From Planctomycetota bacterium (GTDB taxonomy: Bacteria > Planctomycetota > PLA2 > JAEUHO01), in the NCBI GenBank assembly GCA_024639415.1, contig JAHEIK010000166.1, positions 1 to 7,844 on the forward strand: 7,844 bases of DNA. Direction: 5' to 3'. The notes under the pieces are model-generated. The model was not told where the DNA came from, searched no databases, and was given only the letters and a program-made list of their open reading frames with translations. The position numbers and the translations under genes were made by a program. This document shows positions 1-6,586 of the stretch, one piece after another (position 1 is the first letter of the stretch; every line of letters begins with the position of its first letter).

Positions 1-2739
1 CGTCGCGCGGTAGGTGGCGTGGAGGCAGGACGCGAGCGCGCGACGCTGCTCGTCGCTGGCGTCCCGACGCGCTGCGAGATCGCGGAGCGCCTGGAGGCAG
101 GTCGCGGCCCACGGGTGGTTCTCGCCGCCGCTCAGTTCGTGCACGGCCTGCTGGAGCGCCAACGCGTACTGGTCGCGCTGCTCCGCGCTGGCCGACTCCG
201 ACGCGGCGACGACGCGCAGGCGCTCGAGCAGCGCCTTGCTCTCGTCGCCTCCCAGCGCCGAGGAGCCCAGCGCCCAGTAGGTTCGACGCAGGGCACGTGC
301 CAAGGCGTCCAGGCGCATGCGGCGCGTCGGACCCGAGTCCACGAGGTCCTGGAGGGCGCGCAACCTGTTGCGAGCACGCTTGGCCTCGTGGCGCCCCACG
401 GCGTACTCGTGCATGTAGTCCAGCGAACGAGCCAGCTGGTCCTTCTGCACGCTCGTGGCCGCCTCACGCGAAGCGAGGGCCTCCAGCGTCAGGTGCAGGG
501 CGCCCGCCGGGCCGGGCTTGTCGTTCTCCAGCTCGTGCTGGACGCCGGCTGTGAGAGCGCGCGCGTAGGAGTTGCGCTGGCGCTCCGTCGTGCCCGCGTC
601 TTCGACGAGTTCCTTCAGCGGGAGGAAGGCGGCCAGGGCGTGCTTCGCCCGGCCGGCCTCCAGGCGATCGACGTAGGCGATGCGCAGCGCGCGCGCTGAG
701 GCATCACGCACCCCGTCGGGGGTCCCACTGCGTCCGCGTTCCAAGGCGAGTTCCTCGAGCAGCGCGTCCGTGCGGCTCCAGGCCTTCCGCACGCCCGCGT
801 CCCAGACCGCGTTCGCCAGCGCTTCGGCGAACTGATGCCGCTGGACAGGCGTGGCACTCTCGCGCTGCGCCATCGCTCGCAACTCTCCGAGCAGCCGCTC
901 GGCGCGCGCATACTGCTTCTCGTCCCCGGCGTCGGACTGCTCCTTCTCCAGTGCCCGCGCCAGCTCGTCGCGCTGGGCCTCGGTCGCCGCGGCACGCCCG
1001 CAGAGCAGGCGCAACTCCTCCAGGAGGGGGCGCGGCGGCAGCCGCTCGTCGCCCTCCTGCAGCCCTTGCTCGTGGGCCATGCGCAGTCCGGTCGCCAGCC
1101 GCCGGCGGACGTCCTCGTTGGGCGGGTCGCGGTCGGCGAGCAGACGAAGCTCCCCCAGGGCGAGGCGCGGATCCATCGGACGCTGCTTGTTGAAGATGTC
1201 CCACAGGCTGTCGACGAGGGCCGCGGCAAAGCGCGTCTTCTGCTTGGGGCTGCCCCCCTCGCCCAGCGCCATGGCGCGCAGGTCCTGCAGGAGCCTCGTG
1301 CACGCCTCGAACTCGGAGCGGTCGCCGCAGCGCGCGTGCTCGAGTGCTGCGGCGGCGGCAAATTCGTCGCGCTCCGCGGCAGTCGCGTGCTGCGACGCGA
1401 CGCGCCTACGCAACTCGTCGACGAGGGCGCGGCTCCGCTGCGGGTCCTCCTTCGCGTTGTAGCGGTGCTCGCGCTCGAGCATCTGCACGAGCTCGATGCG
1501 CGGGCCGTGATCGGCGGGCCGGTCGTCGGCGTAGACACGCAGCGCAGCGATGGCCGCCAGCGCGCGCTCGGCGTTCTCGTTCTGGCGTGCGTAGAAGCGC
1601 TGATTGTAGAGAGCGCGCGCCACGTCCCACGTGGCCTGCTCGAACGGCTCCTCGACCGCTGCGAAGGCGCGCAACTCGAGGAGGTACTTCGCAGCCTGAT
1701 CGTAGTCCTGCGTGCGCTCGGCGTAGATGTGGCCGTCGAGCAGCACGGAGAGCACGGACTCGCGCTGCGTCTTGCCGGCGCCCTCGAGGGCGGCGAAGCG
1801 GCGGGACTCGTCCACCCAGGGGTAGATCGGTGCGGGCTTCTCGCGGTCCATCATGCGCCGGGCGGCGTCTTTGAGGAGCAGCGCGTACTGCTCCTTCTGA
1901 TCGCTGGTTGCGTCTGCCCGTTCGACGATCGCCAGGGCCTCCTTGCGCAGCGCGAGCGCCTCCTCGTAGCGCCCTTCGGCGGCCTCATGCAAGCAGGCGT
2001 TGCGCAATGCACGCACGAACTCCGCGAGGTGCTTGGGCGTGGCGCTCTTGCGGCCGGCGAGGGTCCGGCTCTCGGCAAGCAGGTCCGCGATGCCCGCGCC
2101 ACGGCGCACCTTGTGCGAGTCCCAGATGGCGTTGGCGAGGGCGATGATGAGTTCGTCCACGTAGCGCGCGGTCGCGTCCGCGTGACTCGCGACCGCCCGG
2201 ATCTCGGCCAGCCAGTCTGCGGCCTGCTTGGCCGAGACGCGCTCGCCGTCGTTGAACATGGCCGTCACGAGCGCGGAGGGCAGGCTGCGATGCGCGAGCG
2301 CATCGGGCTTGCTCCGAGCCCGGCGCCGGATCTCGGCCAGGATCAGGTCGGCGGCGGCCTTCCGGCCGTCCTTGCGGAGTGCGCGGTGCTCGTCGGCCAG
2401 CGCCCAGAGCAGGCTGTCGAGGATGTCCTCCGTCCCGCGGGCGCCGTCGCTCAAGGCGCGGAGCTGGTCCTGGAGCAGTTCGCTCCCGCCGACCTCGTCG
2501 GCCGCGCGCAGGAAGCGCGCCTCGTTGTAGAGCGCCGTCGCCCAGCGCTCGAGCTCGTTCTGCGTGGCCTGCGCTGCGGTGCCGATGGCGCGGATGGCGG
2601 CGAAGTCCTGACGCGCGCGCTCCCGCTCGCCTGCCTCGCCGAGCTCGTAGTGCGCGTACTCGTAGGCGACGGCGATCTTGTAGCGGAGTGCGGGCCCGTC
2701 CTGCGCTGCGGCGACCTGCGCGCGCATGGCGGCGAGCCA
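1..2739 (-). repeat. Tandem 44-residue (132 bp) helical repeats in the coding sequence
   Basis: Twenty full units and one cut off by the window edge begin at residues 100, 144, 188, 232, 275, 319, 363, 407, 451, 495, 538, 582, 626, 671, 715, 759, 803, 847, 891, 936 and 980. A more degenerate unit may begin at residue 58. Spacing is 44 residues in 16 of 20 steps and 43 or 45 in the other four. In a typical unit there is L at positions 1, 2 and 5, R at 6, L-A near 8-9, A-T at 14-15, Q-R-D at 18-20, F/Y-A at 22-23, A-L at 25-26 and A at 29. The spacing matches two amphipathic helices per unit. DNA identity between units is low, so these are old, diverged duplications. The period is close to the 42 residues of kinesin-light-chain TPRs and longer than the 34 of a canonical TPR. 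Confidence 0.82.
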
Positions 2740-3036
2740 GGCGTCGGCGTCGGTGTCCCGACCGGCGACGCGGGCGTGCTCGTAGGCGTCGATGAGCACA
2801 TCGAGCAGCTCACGACGCGTCTCGTCGTCCCACCCCTTCTTCAGCAGCAGGGCCTGCAGTTCGAGTGCCGCCTTGGGCGCCGCCGCGCCATCCCCGTCTG
2901 CAAGCGCCTTCTCGTGCTTGGCCAACAGGCCGACGGCCTGCTTGCCCGCATCGGTCTTGGGGTCGTCCTCCGCCCAAGCCCCCACGGCCAGCAACAACAC
3001 GACGCCAAACGTCACGACCTTGCGCACTACGCCCAC
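1..3036 (-). CDS. Large exported TPR-like repeat protein (C-terminus beyond window)
   Basis: This frame is open for 1012 codons from a GTG at 3036 to the left edge, with no stop, so the protein has at least 1012 residues. The GTG is chosen because GGAGG (3046-3050) lies 9 nt upstream; another in-frame GTG at 3027 would sit too far from it. The N-terminus is a Sec signal peptide: R5 K6, a hydrophobic stretch at about 7-19, and a likely cut after AWA (residue 22). There is no lipobox cysteine. From about residue 100 to the edge the protein is a run of helical hairpins with a 44-residue period. Residues 354-370 (EGRYEEALALRKEALAI) look like a classic TPR of kinesin-light-chain type. I see no catalytic domain. 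TPR solenoids bind proteins, so a periplasmic scaffold role is inferred. The gene lies 139 bp downstream of a co-directional sigma-54 activator. The reading frame is well supported; its function is unknown. Confidence 0.88.
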   Translation of the reverse strand, partial: MGVVRKVVTFGVVLLLAVGAWAEDDPKTDAGKQAVGLLAKHEKALADGDGAAAPKAALELQALLLKKGWDDETRRELLDVLIDAYEHARVAGRDTDADAWLAAMRAQVAAAQDGPALRYKIAVAYEYAHYELGEAGERERARQDFAAIRAIGTAAQATQNELERWATALYNEARFLRAADEVGGSELLQDQLRALSDGARGTEDILDSLLWALADEHRALRKDGRKAAADLILAEIRRRARSKPDALAHRSLPSALVTAMFNDGERVSAKQAADWLAEIRAVASHADATARYVDELIIALANAIWDSHKVRRGAGIADLLAESRTLAGRKSATPKHLAEFVRALRNACLHEAAEGRYEEALALRKEALAIVERADATSDQKEQYALLLKDAARRMMDREKPAPIYPWVDESRRFAALEGAGKTQRESVLSVLLDGHIYAERTQDYDQAAKYLLELRAFAAVEEPFEQATWDVARALYNQRFYARQNENAERALAAIAALRVYADDRPADHGPRIELVQMLEREHRYNAKEDPQRSRALVDELRRRVASQHATAAERDEFAAAAALEHARCGDRSEFEACTRLLQDLRAMALGEGGSPKQKTRFAAALVDSLWDIFNKQRPMDPRLALGELRLLADRDPPNEDVRRRLATGLRMAHEQGLQEGDERLPPRPLLEELRLLCGRAAATEAQRDELARALEKEQSDAGDEKQYARAERLLGELRAMAQRESATPVQRHQFAEALANAVWDAGVRKAWSRTDALLEELALERGRSGTPDGVRDASARALRIAYVDRLEAGRAKHALAAFLPLKELVEDAGTTERQRNSYARALTAGVQHELENDKPGPAGALHLTLEALASREAATSVQKDQLARSLDYMHEYAVGRHEAKRARNRLRALQDLVDSGPTRRMRLDALARALRRTYWALGSSALGGDESKALLERLRVVAASESASAEQRDQYALALQQAVHELSGGENHPWAATCLQALRDLAARRDASDEQRRALASCLHATYRAT
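2971..3036 (-). other. Sec signal peptide of the repeat protein
   Basis: Codons 1-22 encode a short basic start (R5, K6), a hydrophobic core rich in V, L and A, and the small-residue motif A-W-A before E23-D24-D25. This is a standard signal peptidase I site. The absence of cysteine argues against a lipoprotein. It implies that the mature repeat protein is periplasmic or secreted. The feature also confirms the minus-strand frame and its start region. Confidence 0.8.
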
Positions 3037-3037
3037 A

Positions 3038-3050
3038 GGAGGTGTCCTCC
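3038..3050 (-). promoter_or_regulatory. Ribosome binding site inside a small inverted repeat
   Basis: Read on the minus strand, GGAGG is followed by ACA and then CCTCC, just before the GTG start at 3036. The GGAGG is a full-strength Shine-Dalgarno at 9 nt spacing and decides the start codon. Because CCTCC is its exact complement, the site can fold into a 5 bp hairpin with a 3 nt loop. This could mask the ribosome site, although the tight loop makes the stem marginal. Confidence 0.6.
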
Positions 3051-3120
3051 GAACCGGTTTCGCTGGTGGTTCTGCGTCTTGGAGTCGGGGGCGACGGCGC
3101 CGCAAGGAGGCGAGGCCGTG

Positions 3121-3136
3121 GCGTGGTCTGCCACGC
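3121..3136. other. GC-rich hairpin between the activator and repeat-protein genes
   Basis: GCGTGG and CCACGC form a perfect 6 bp stem around the loop TCTG. It lies in the 139 bp gap (3037-3175) that separates the activator stop from the repeat-protein start. No T-run follows on the minus strand, so it is not a standard intrinsic terminator. It could be an attenuator, an mRNA end protector or an operator half-site pair, or have no role. The rest of the gap shows no convincing promoter. Confidence 0.35.
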
Positions 3137-3175
3137 GAGGCCGCTGCCGACGCCGCGCCGCCGAGCATCCCGGCT

Positions 3176-5116
3176 TCAAGACGTCATGTCGTACTTGTCG
3201 AGTTTGCGTTGCAGGGTGAAGCGCGAGATCCCGAGCAGATCGGCTGCGCGGGTCTTGTTGCCCTGGGCCACCCGCAGCGCCTTCTCGATCTCACGACGCT
3301 CCACCTGCTCGACGAGCTCGATGAGGTTGCGGACCTTGCCGTCGTCCTCGAGGTCGCCGACGCCGCGCGCACCCAGGCGCACGTGCGGCGAGAGGATCTC
3401 CACCGCGATCGTCTCTTCCGAGAGCGCGACCATGCGCTTGACCTCGTTCTCGAGCTCGCGGACGTTGCCGGGCCAGTCGTAGCCCTGCAGCAGTTCGAGC
3501 ACCCCTTCGTCGAGTTCCTTCACGGAGCGCCCCGGCTTCGTGTGCTTCTGGAGGAAGTGGTGCGTGAGCTCCGGCACGTCCTCCTTGCGATCGCGCAGCG
3601 GCGGCAGGTCCACCGTAAGCACGCGGAGCCGGTAGAAGAGGTCCTCGCGGAACTCACCGGCCCGGACGAGGCGCGCGAGGTTCTTGTTGCTCGCGGATAC
3701 GATCCGGACGTCCACGCGCTTGACCGCCTTGCCGCCGACGGGGCGAATCTCGCCCTCTTGCAGCGCACGCAGGAGTTTCTTCTGCATGTCGGGACTCATG
3801 TCGCCGACTTCGTCGAGGAACAGCGTGCCGTTGTCGGCGAGCTCGAAGAGACCCTTCTTGTCGCGATCGGCCCCGGTGAACGAGCCCTTCACGTGACCGA
3901 AGAGCTCGCTCTCGAGCAGCGTGTCGGTGAGGGCCGCGCAGTTCTCGGACAGGAACGCCATGCGCGCACGGGGACCATGGGCGTGGATCGCGCGGGCGAT
4001 CAGTTCCTTGCCCGTGCCGGATTCGCCGCTGATGAGGACGGGCTCCTCGGTCTTGACGACCTTGTCGAGCAGGCGCAGCACGTCCCGCATCGTCTGCGAG
4101 CCGCCGATGATCTGGGGGTAGACGCCCTCGGGCTGCCCCACACTGCGGAGGCGGTCCTTGACCTCGGAAAGCTCGCGCCCCTGCGTGTCGACGCGCAACT
4201 CGAGGCGCTTGTTGAGCTCCTCGAGTTCCTCGGCGCGGCGCTCGTTCTCCTCGTAGAGGCGCGCGCGCTCGATGGCGGCGGCGGCGAGGTCGACCAGCGA
4301 CATGAGGGTGTCGCGCTCGATCTCGCCGAACGCGCCCATCTGCAGCCGGTTGTCCAGGTAGGCCGCGCCCATCACCTGGCCGCGCTGGCGGAACGGCAGG
4401 CACATGACACTGCGCGCGCGGATGGCGTTGATGGACAGCGTGTCCTGGAAGCGGTCGTCTTCGACGGCGTTCGCGGTCACGAGCGGCTCGCCCGTCTTGC
4501 GGACGCGCTCGACGATCGACGCGGAGAAGCCGGCGTCGGGTTCGCGCACGTCCTCCTGCTCGAAGTTGCGCGCAACGCGCACCAGCGGCCTGCGCTCGCC
4601 CGCCGAGAGCACGAGGAAGCCGCGCTCGGCACCCGAGATCTCGACGAGGTGGTCGATGATGATCCGCAGCAGCGGATCGAGATGGAGCTCCGAGTTGAGC
4701 GCCATGGTCACGCGCTGCAGCCTGCGCAGGCTGTCGGCTCCGGCTTCGAGGCCCAGGGCCTCGGCGGACGTGACCATCGTGTCGGAGAGTTCCATGTCGT
4801 CGGGAGGCGGCGCCTCCTCGAACCAGATCTGGGCTCCGCCGACGCCGATCTGGTCGCCCGGCTTGAGCGCGGCCCGCTCCACGAGGAGACCGTTCAGGCG
4901 CGTGCCGTTCTGACTGCCCAGATCGACGAGCAGGAAGCGCTCCCCGTGGCGCTCGATACGGCAGTGCTCGCGGGAGGCCCGCAGATCGAGCACCGCGATG
5001 TCGCTCGTGGCGTCACGCCCCACGGCCACGGCGGGCTTCTCCAGGTCGAAGACCGTCCGCGTGTCCTTCTCGTCGAGGATGTATCTCGGCACGCGCGTCC
5101 GCCTGATCCGCCCCAT
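3176..5116 (-). CDS. FHA-GAF sigma-54-dependent transcriptional activator
   Basis: This 646-residue protein has four parts. The FHA domain (about 20-100) has the phosphothreonine-binding signature complete: GRD 33-35, SREH 48-51, NGT 70-72. A GAF sensor domain (about 135-285) is followed by a charged coiled coil (285-325). The AAA+ domain (about 335-580) has Walker A GESGTGKE 364-371, the sigma-54 contact loop written GSFTGA at 411-416, Walker B LFLDEVGD 432-439, and FREDLFYRL 489-497. A Fis-type helix-turn-helix (about 607-642) closes the protein. Proteins of this class hydrolyse ATP to remodel RNA polymerase bound to sigma-54 at -24/-12 promoters. The FHA domain suggests input from a Ser/Thr kinase; the GAF domain suggests a small ligand or protein signal. 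There is no receiver domain, so it is not a two-component regulator. The ATG at 5116 has only a weak ribosome site; a GTG at 5092 (residue 9) would keep the whole FHA domain. The targets are unknown; the repeat-protein gene downstream is one candidate. Confidence 0.95.
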   Translation of the reverse strand: MGRIRRTRVPRYILDEKDTRTVFDLEKPAVAVGRDATSDIAVLDLRASREHCRIERHGERFLLVDLGSQNGTRLNGLLVERAALKPGDQIGVGGAQIWFEEAPPPDDMELSDTMVTSAEALGLEAGADSLRRLQRVTMALNSELHLDPLLRIIIDHLVEISGAERGFLVLSAGERRPLVRVARNFEQEDVREPDAGFSASIVERVRKTGEPLVTANAVEDDRFQDTLSINAIRARSVMCLPFRQRGQVMGAAYLDNRLQMGAFGEIERDTLMSLVDLAAAAIERARLYEENERRAEELEELNKRLELRVDTQGRELSEVKDRLRSVGQPEGVYPQIIGGSQTMRDVLRLLDKVVKTEEPVLISGESGTGKELIARAIHAHGPRARMAFLSENCAALTDTLLESELFGHVKGSFTGADRDKKGLFELADNGTLFLDEVGDMSPDMQKKLLRALQEGEIRPVGGKAVKRVDVRIVSASNKNLARLVRAGEFREDLFYRLRVLTVDLPPLRDRKEDVPELTHHFLQKHTKPGRSVKELDEGVLELLQGYDWPGNVRELENEVKRMVALSEETIAVEILSPHVRLGARGVGDLEDDGKVRNLIELVEQVERREIEKALRVAQGNKTRAADLLGISRFTLQRKLDKYDMTS

Positions 5117-5316
5117 CGGCCCAATCCGGGGGCGCGGCGTATCGTACGGCAGGCCCCACCCGCCGGGCGCCTCCTCCGCAGGGGCTCCCCCACATCGCCG
5201 CCGCGGGCCCCCGGCAGGATCCGCAGGTGAGGGTAGTGTCGGGGCTCCGGCCGAGGAATGGGGCCCCCAGCCGGTACAGTCCCGCCCGACCCAACCGGAG
5301 ATCCTCGACGACCGCC
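5117..5316. promoter_or_regulatory. Divergent intergenic region holding two promoters by inference
   Basis: These 200 bp separate the minus-strand activator gene from the plus-strand ParA-like gene, so both must be transcribed from here or be leaderless. Weak -10-like hexamers are visible: TACGAT on the minus strand near 5143-5148, and TACAGT on the plus strand near 5275-5280. Neither has a recognisable -35 box and I cannot assign promoters. A short G/C palindrome (GGGGCCCC, near 5260-5267) is present. No sigma-54 -24/-12 element was seen. Confidence 0.3.
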
Positions 5317-6396
5317 ATGTCCAAGACCTTCACCCTTGCCGAACTCTCTGCGCTCGCGGGCGTGGAGCCCGACCGGGTCCTCGAGTGGGAAGAGGACGGC
5401 TTCCTCGGCGACATCCGCTACGTACGCAGCGACGAGGGCGGCGACAGCGAGGCGCGCAGGGCCGTCTACGGCTTCGAGCAGGCCGAGCGCTGCGTGGAAC
5501 TCGGCGGTCGGGGCATCCCGCGCCGCATCTGCGTGGTCAACCAGAAGGGCGGCGTCGGCAAGACGACGACGACCTTCACGCTGGCCGCGGCGCTGGCGGA
5601 TCTCGGCCGCCGCGTCCTGGCCGTGGATCTCGACGCCCAGGCCAACCTCACGACATCCTTCGGCTTCGACCCGGACGAGATGGACCTCACGAGCGCGGAT
5701 CTTCTGGCTGACGAGAGCGTGCAGCCCGAAGACGTGATCCTCGAGACGGCGCTGGACGGCGTCCACGCGATCCCCGGCGACATCAAGCTGGCCGGCGTCG
5801 AGACGCGCATCCAGGACACGCTCATGCGCGAGCGCATCCTGCACGGCAAGCTCGAGCCCCTGTTCGATCGCTACCACGCGATCCTGTTCGACTGCCCGCC
5901 CAACCTGAGCCGCATCACGCTGAACGCGCTGGTGGCGAGCAACGAGGTCGTCGTCCCGGTCGAGACGCAGTCCTACTCGATCAAGGCCATCTCGGACCTG
6001 ACCAACACCTTCGCGCTGCTGAAGCAGAAGATGGCCCACGACCTGCTGGTCTGGATCCTGCCGACGAAGGTGGACCGGCGCATGAAGCTGGCCGGCGACA
6101 TCCTCGACGCGCTGGACGAGGGCTTCCGCGGCCAGATCCTGGACCCCATCCACATCGACAGCAACCTCGTCCGTGCACCGCTGCTGTGCGAGCCGGTGAC
6201 GCGCGCGTTCCCGTCTTCACGCTCCTCGCAGGAGTACGGCCGGCTGGCCCGTTTCCTCGTGCTGCCGGATGAAGAGCGCAAGCAGTGGATGGATCTCCCG
6301 CTGAAGGTGCGCCGCAAGGTCATCCGCCGCGCCGAGCGCGGGGACGACGACCTGGGCCTCCCGAGCGAGGAGCAGGAGATCAGCGCCACGGCGTGA
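5317..6396 (+). CDS. ParA-family ATPase with N-terminal MerR-like DNA-binding domain
   Basis: This protein has 359 residues from the ATG at 5317. An in-frame GTG at 5227 would add 30 Arg/Pro/Ser-rich residues that look like non-coding sequence. Residues 4-65 resemble a MerR-type helix-turn-helix: LAELSALAGV, then a W-E-E-D-G-F-L segment, then YGFEQAERCVELG. The ATPase has the deviant Walker A KGGVGKTT at 77-84 (signature lysine K77, P-loop K82), Walker A' DLDAQAN at 104-110, and Walker B LFDCPPN at 190-196. The family binds ATP as a dimer, coats DNA non-specifically and moves partner complexes (DNA via ParB, or protein cargoes). N-terminal DNA-binding domains occur in large plasmid-type ParA proteins, where they serve autorepression. 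No parB or parS is visible, so this may be an orphan or cargo-positioning ParA. The ribosome site is weak (GGAG, 16 nt from the ATG). It converges on the heptosyltransferase gene across a palindromic array. Confidence 0.92.
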   Translation: MSKTFTLAELSALAGVEPDRVLEWEEDGFLGDIRYVRSDEGGDSEARRAVYGFEQAERCVELGGRGIPRRICVVNQKGGVGKTTTTFTLAAALADLGRRVLAVDLDAQANLTTSFGFDPDEMDLTSADLLADESVQPEDVILETALDGVHAIPGDIKLAGVETRIQDTLMRERILHGKLEPLFDRYHAILFDCPPNLSRITLNALVASNEVVVPVETQSYSIKAISDLTNTFALLKQKMAHDLLVWILPTKVDRRMKLAGDILDALDEGFRGQILDPIHIDSNLVRAPLLCEPVTRAFPSSRSSQEYGRLARFLVLPDEERKQWMDLPLKVRRKVIRRAERGDDDLGLPSEEQEISATA

Positions 6397-6397
6397 A

Positions 6398-6580
6398 GGG
6401 CGGCTTGGATACCCGCCTTGTAGGGGCGGGTTACATACCCGCCCTTGTAGGAGCGGGTTACGTACCCGCCCTTGTAGGAGCGGGTTACGTACCCGCCTTG
6501 TAGGGGCGGGTTACATACCCGCCCTTGTAGGGGCGGGTTACATACCCGCCCCCTTGTAGGGGCGGGTTACATACCCGCCC
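6398..6580. repeat. Array of six ~27 bp palindromic repeats, REP-like, plus one degenerate unit
   Basis: Units lie at 6418-6444, 6445-6471, 6472-6497, 6498-6524, 6525-6553 and 6554-6580, with a degenerate copy at 6398-6417. Each unit has the linker TTGTA, an arm GGGCGGGT, a loop TACAT and the complementary arm ACCCGCCC. Units 2 and 3 carry TACGT in the loop and an A in place of one arm G; unit 3 is one C short and unit 5 has two extra Cs. The array starts 1 bp after the ParA-like stop and ends 6 bp before the heptosyltransferase stop, so it fills the convergent gap. Strong hairpins form on either strand, so a two-way transcription stop or mRNA 3'-end shield is likely, although there is no T-run. 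Similar GC-rich palindromes recur as REP-type elements in many high-GC genomes. Confidence 0.92.
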
Positions 6581-6586
6581 TCACGA

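Noticed and set aside
615..1538. Minus-strand open frame of 307 codons inside the repeat-protein gene
   Set aside because: It is out of frame with the 1012-codon frame, and its Ser/Arg/Cys-rich composition is typical of a GC-rich shadow.
3121..3136. Sigma-54 promoter upstream of the repeat-protein gene
   Set aside because: TGGCAG on the minus strand resembles a -24 element, but the next GC follows after 8 nt instead of 10 and there is no TTGC. A second candidate nearby has 12 nt spacing.
835..3219. Plus-strand open frame of 794 codons
   Set aside because: It is the codon-aligned antisense of the exported repeat protein. It has no domain, no signal peptide and no ribosome site, while the opposite strand has all the expected gene signals.
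2792..5230. Plus-strand open frame of 812 codons
   Set aside because: It lies codon-aligned opposite the sigma-54 activator, whose FHA, Walker and helix-turn-helix motifs prove the minus-strand reading.
4894..6153. Minus-strand open frame of 419 codons
   Set aside because: It is the antisense of the ParA-like gene, which has intact Walker motifs; it also crosses the divergent intergenic region.
6285..6503. Small plus-strand frame ending in a repeated nonapeptide (VGAGYIPAL)
   Set aside because: The 27 bp DNA repeat is a multiple of three, so any frame through it yields a peptide repeat; the rest overlaps the ParA-like gene out of frame.
6398..6580. CRISPR array
   Set aside because: The units are directly adjacent with no variable spacers between them, and no cas gene is present.
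6418..6580. G-quadruplex cluster
   Set aside because: Each unit has only two G-runs on a strand before a long C-rich stretch, so four runs with short loops do not occur; hairpins explain the sequence better.
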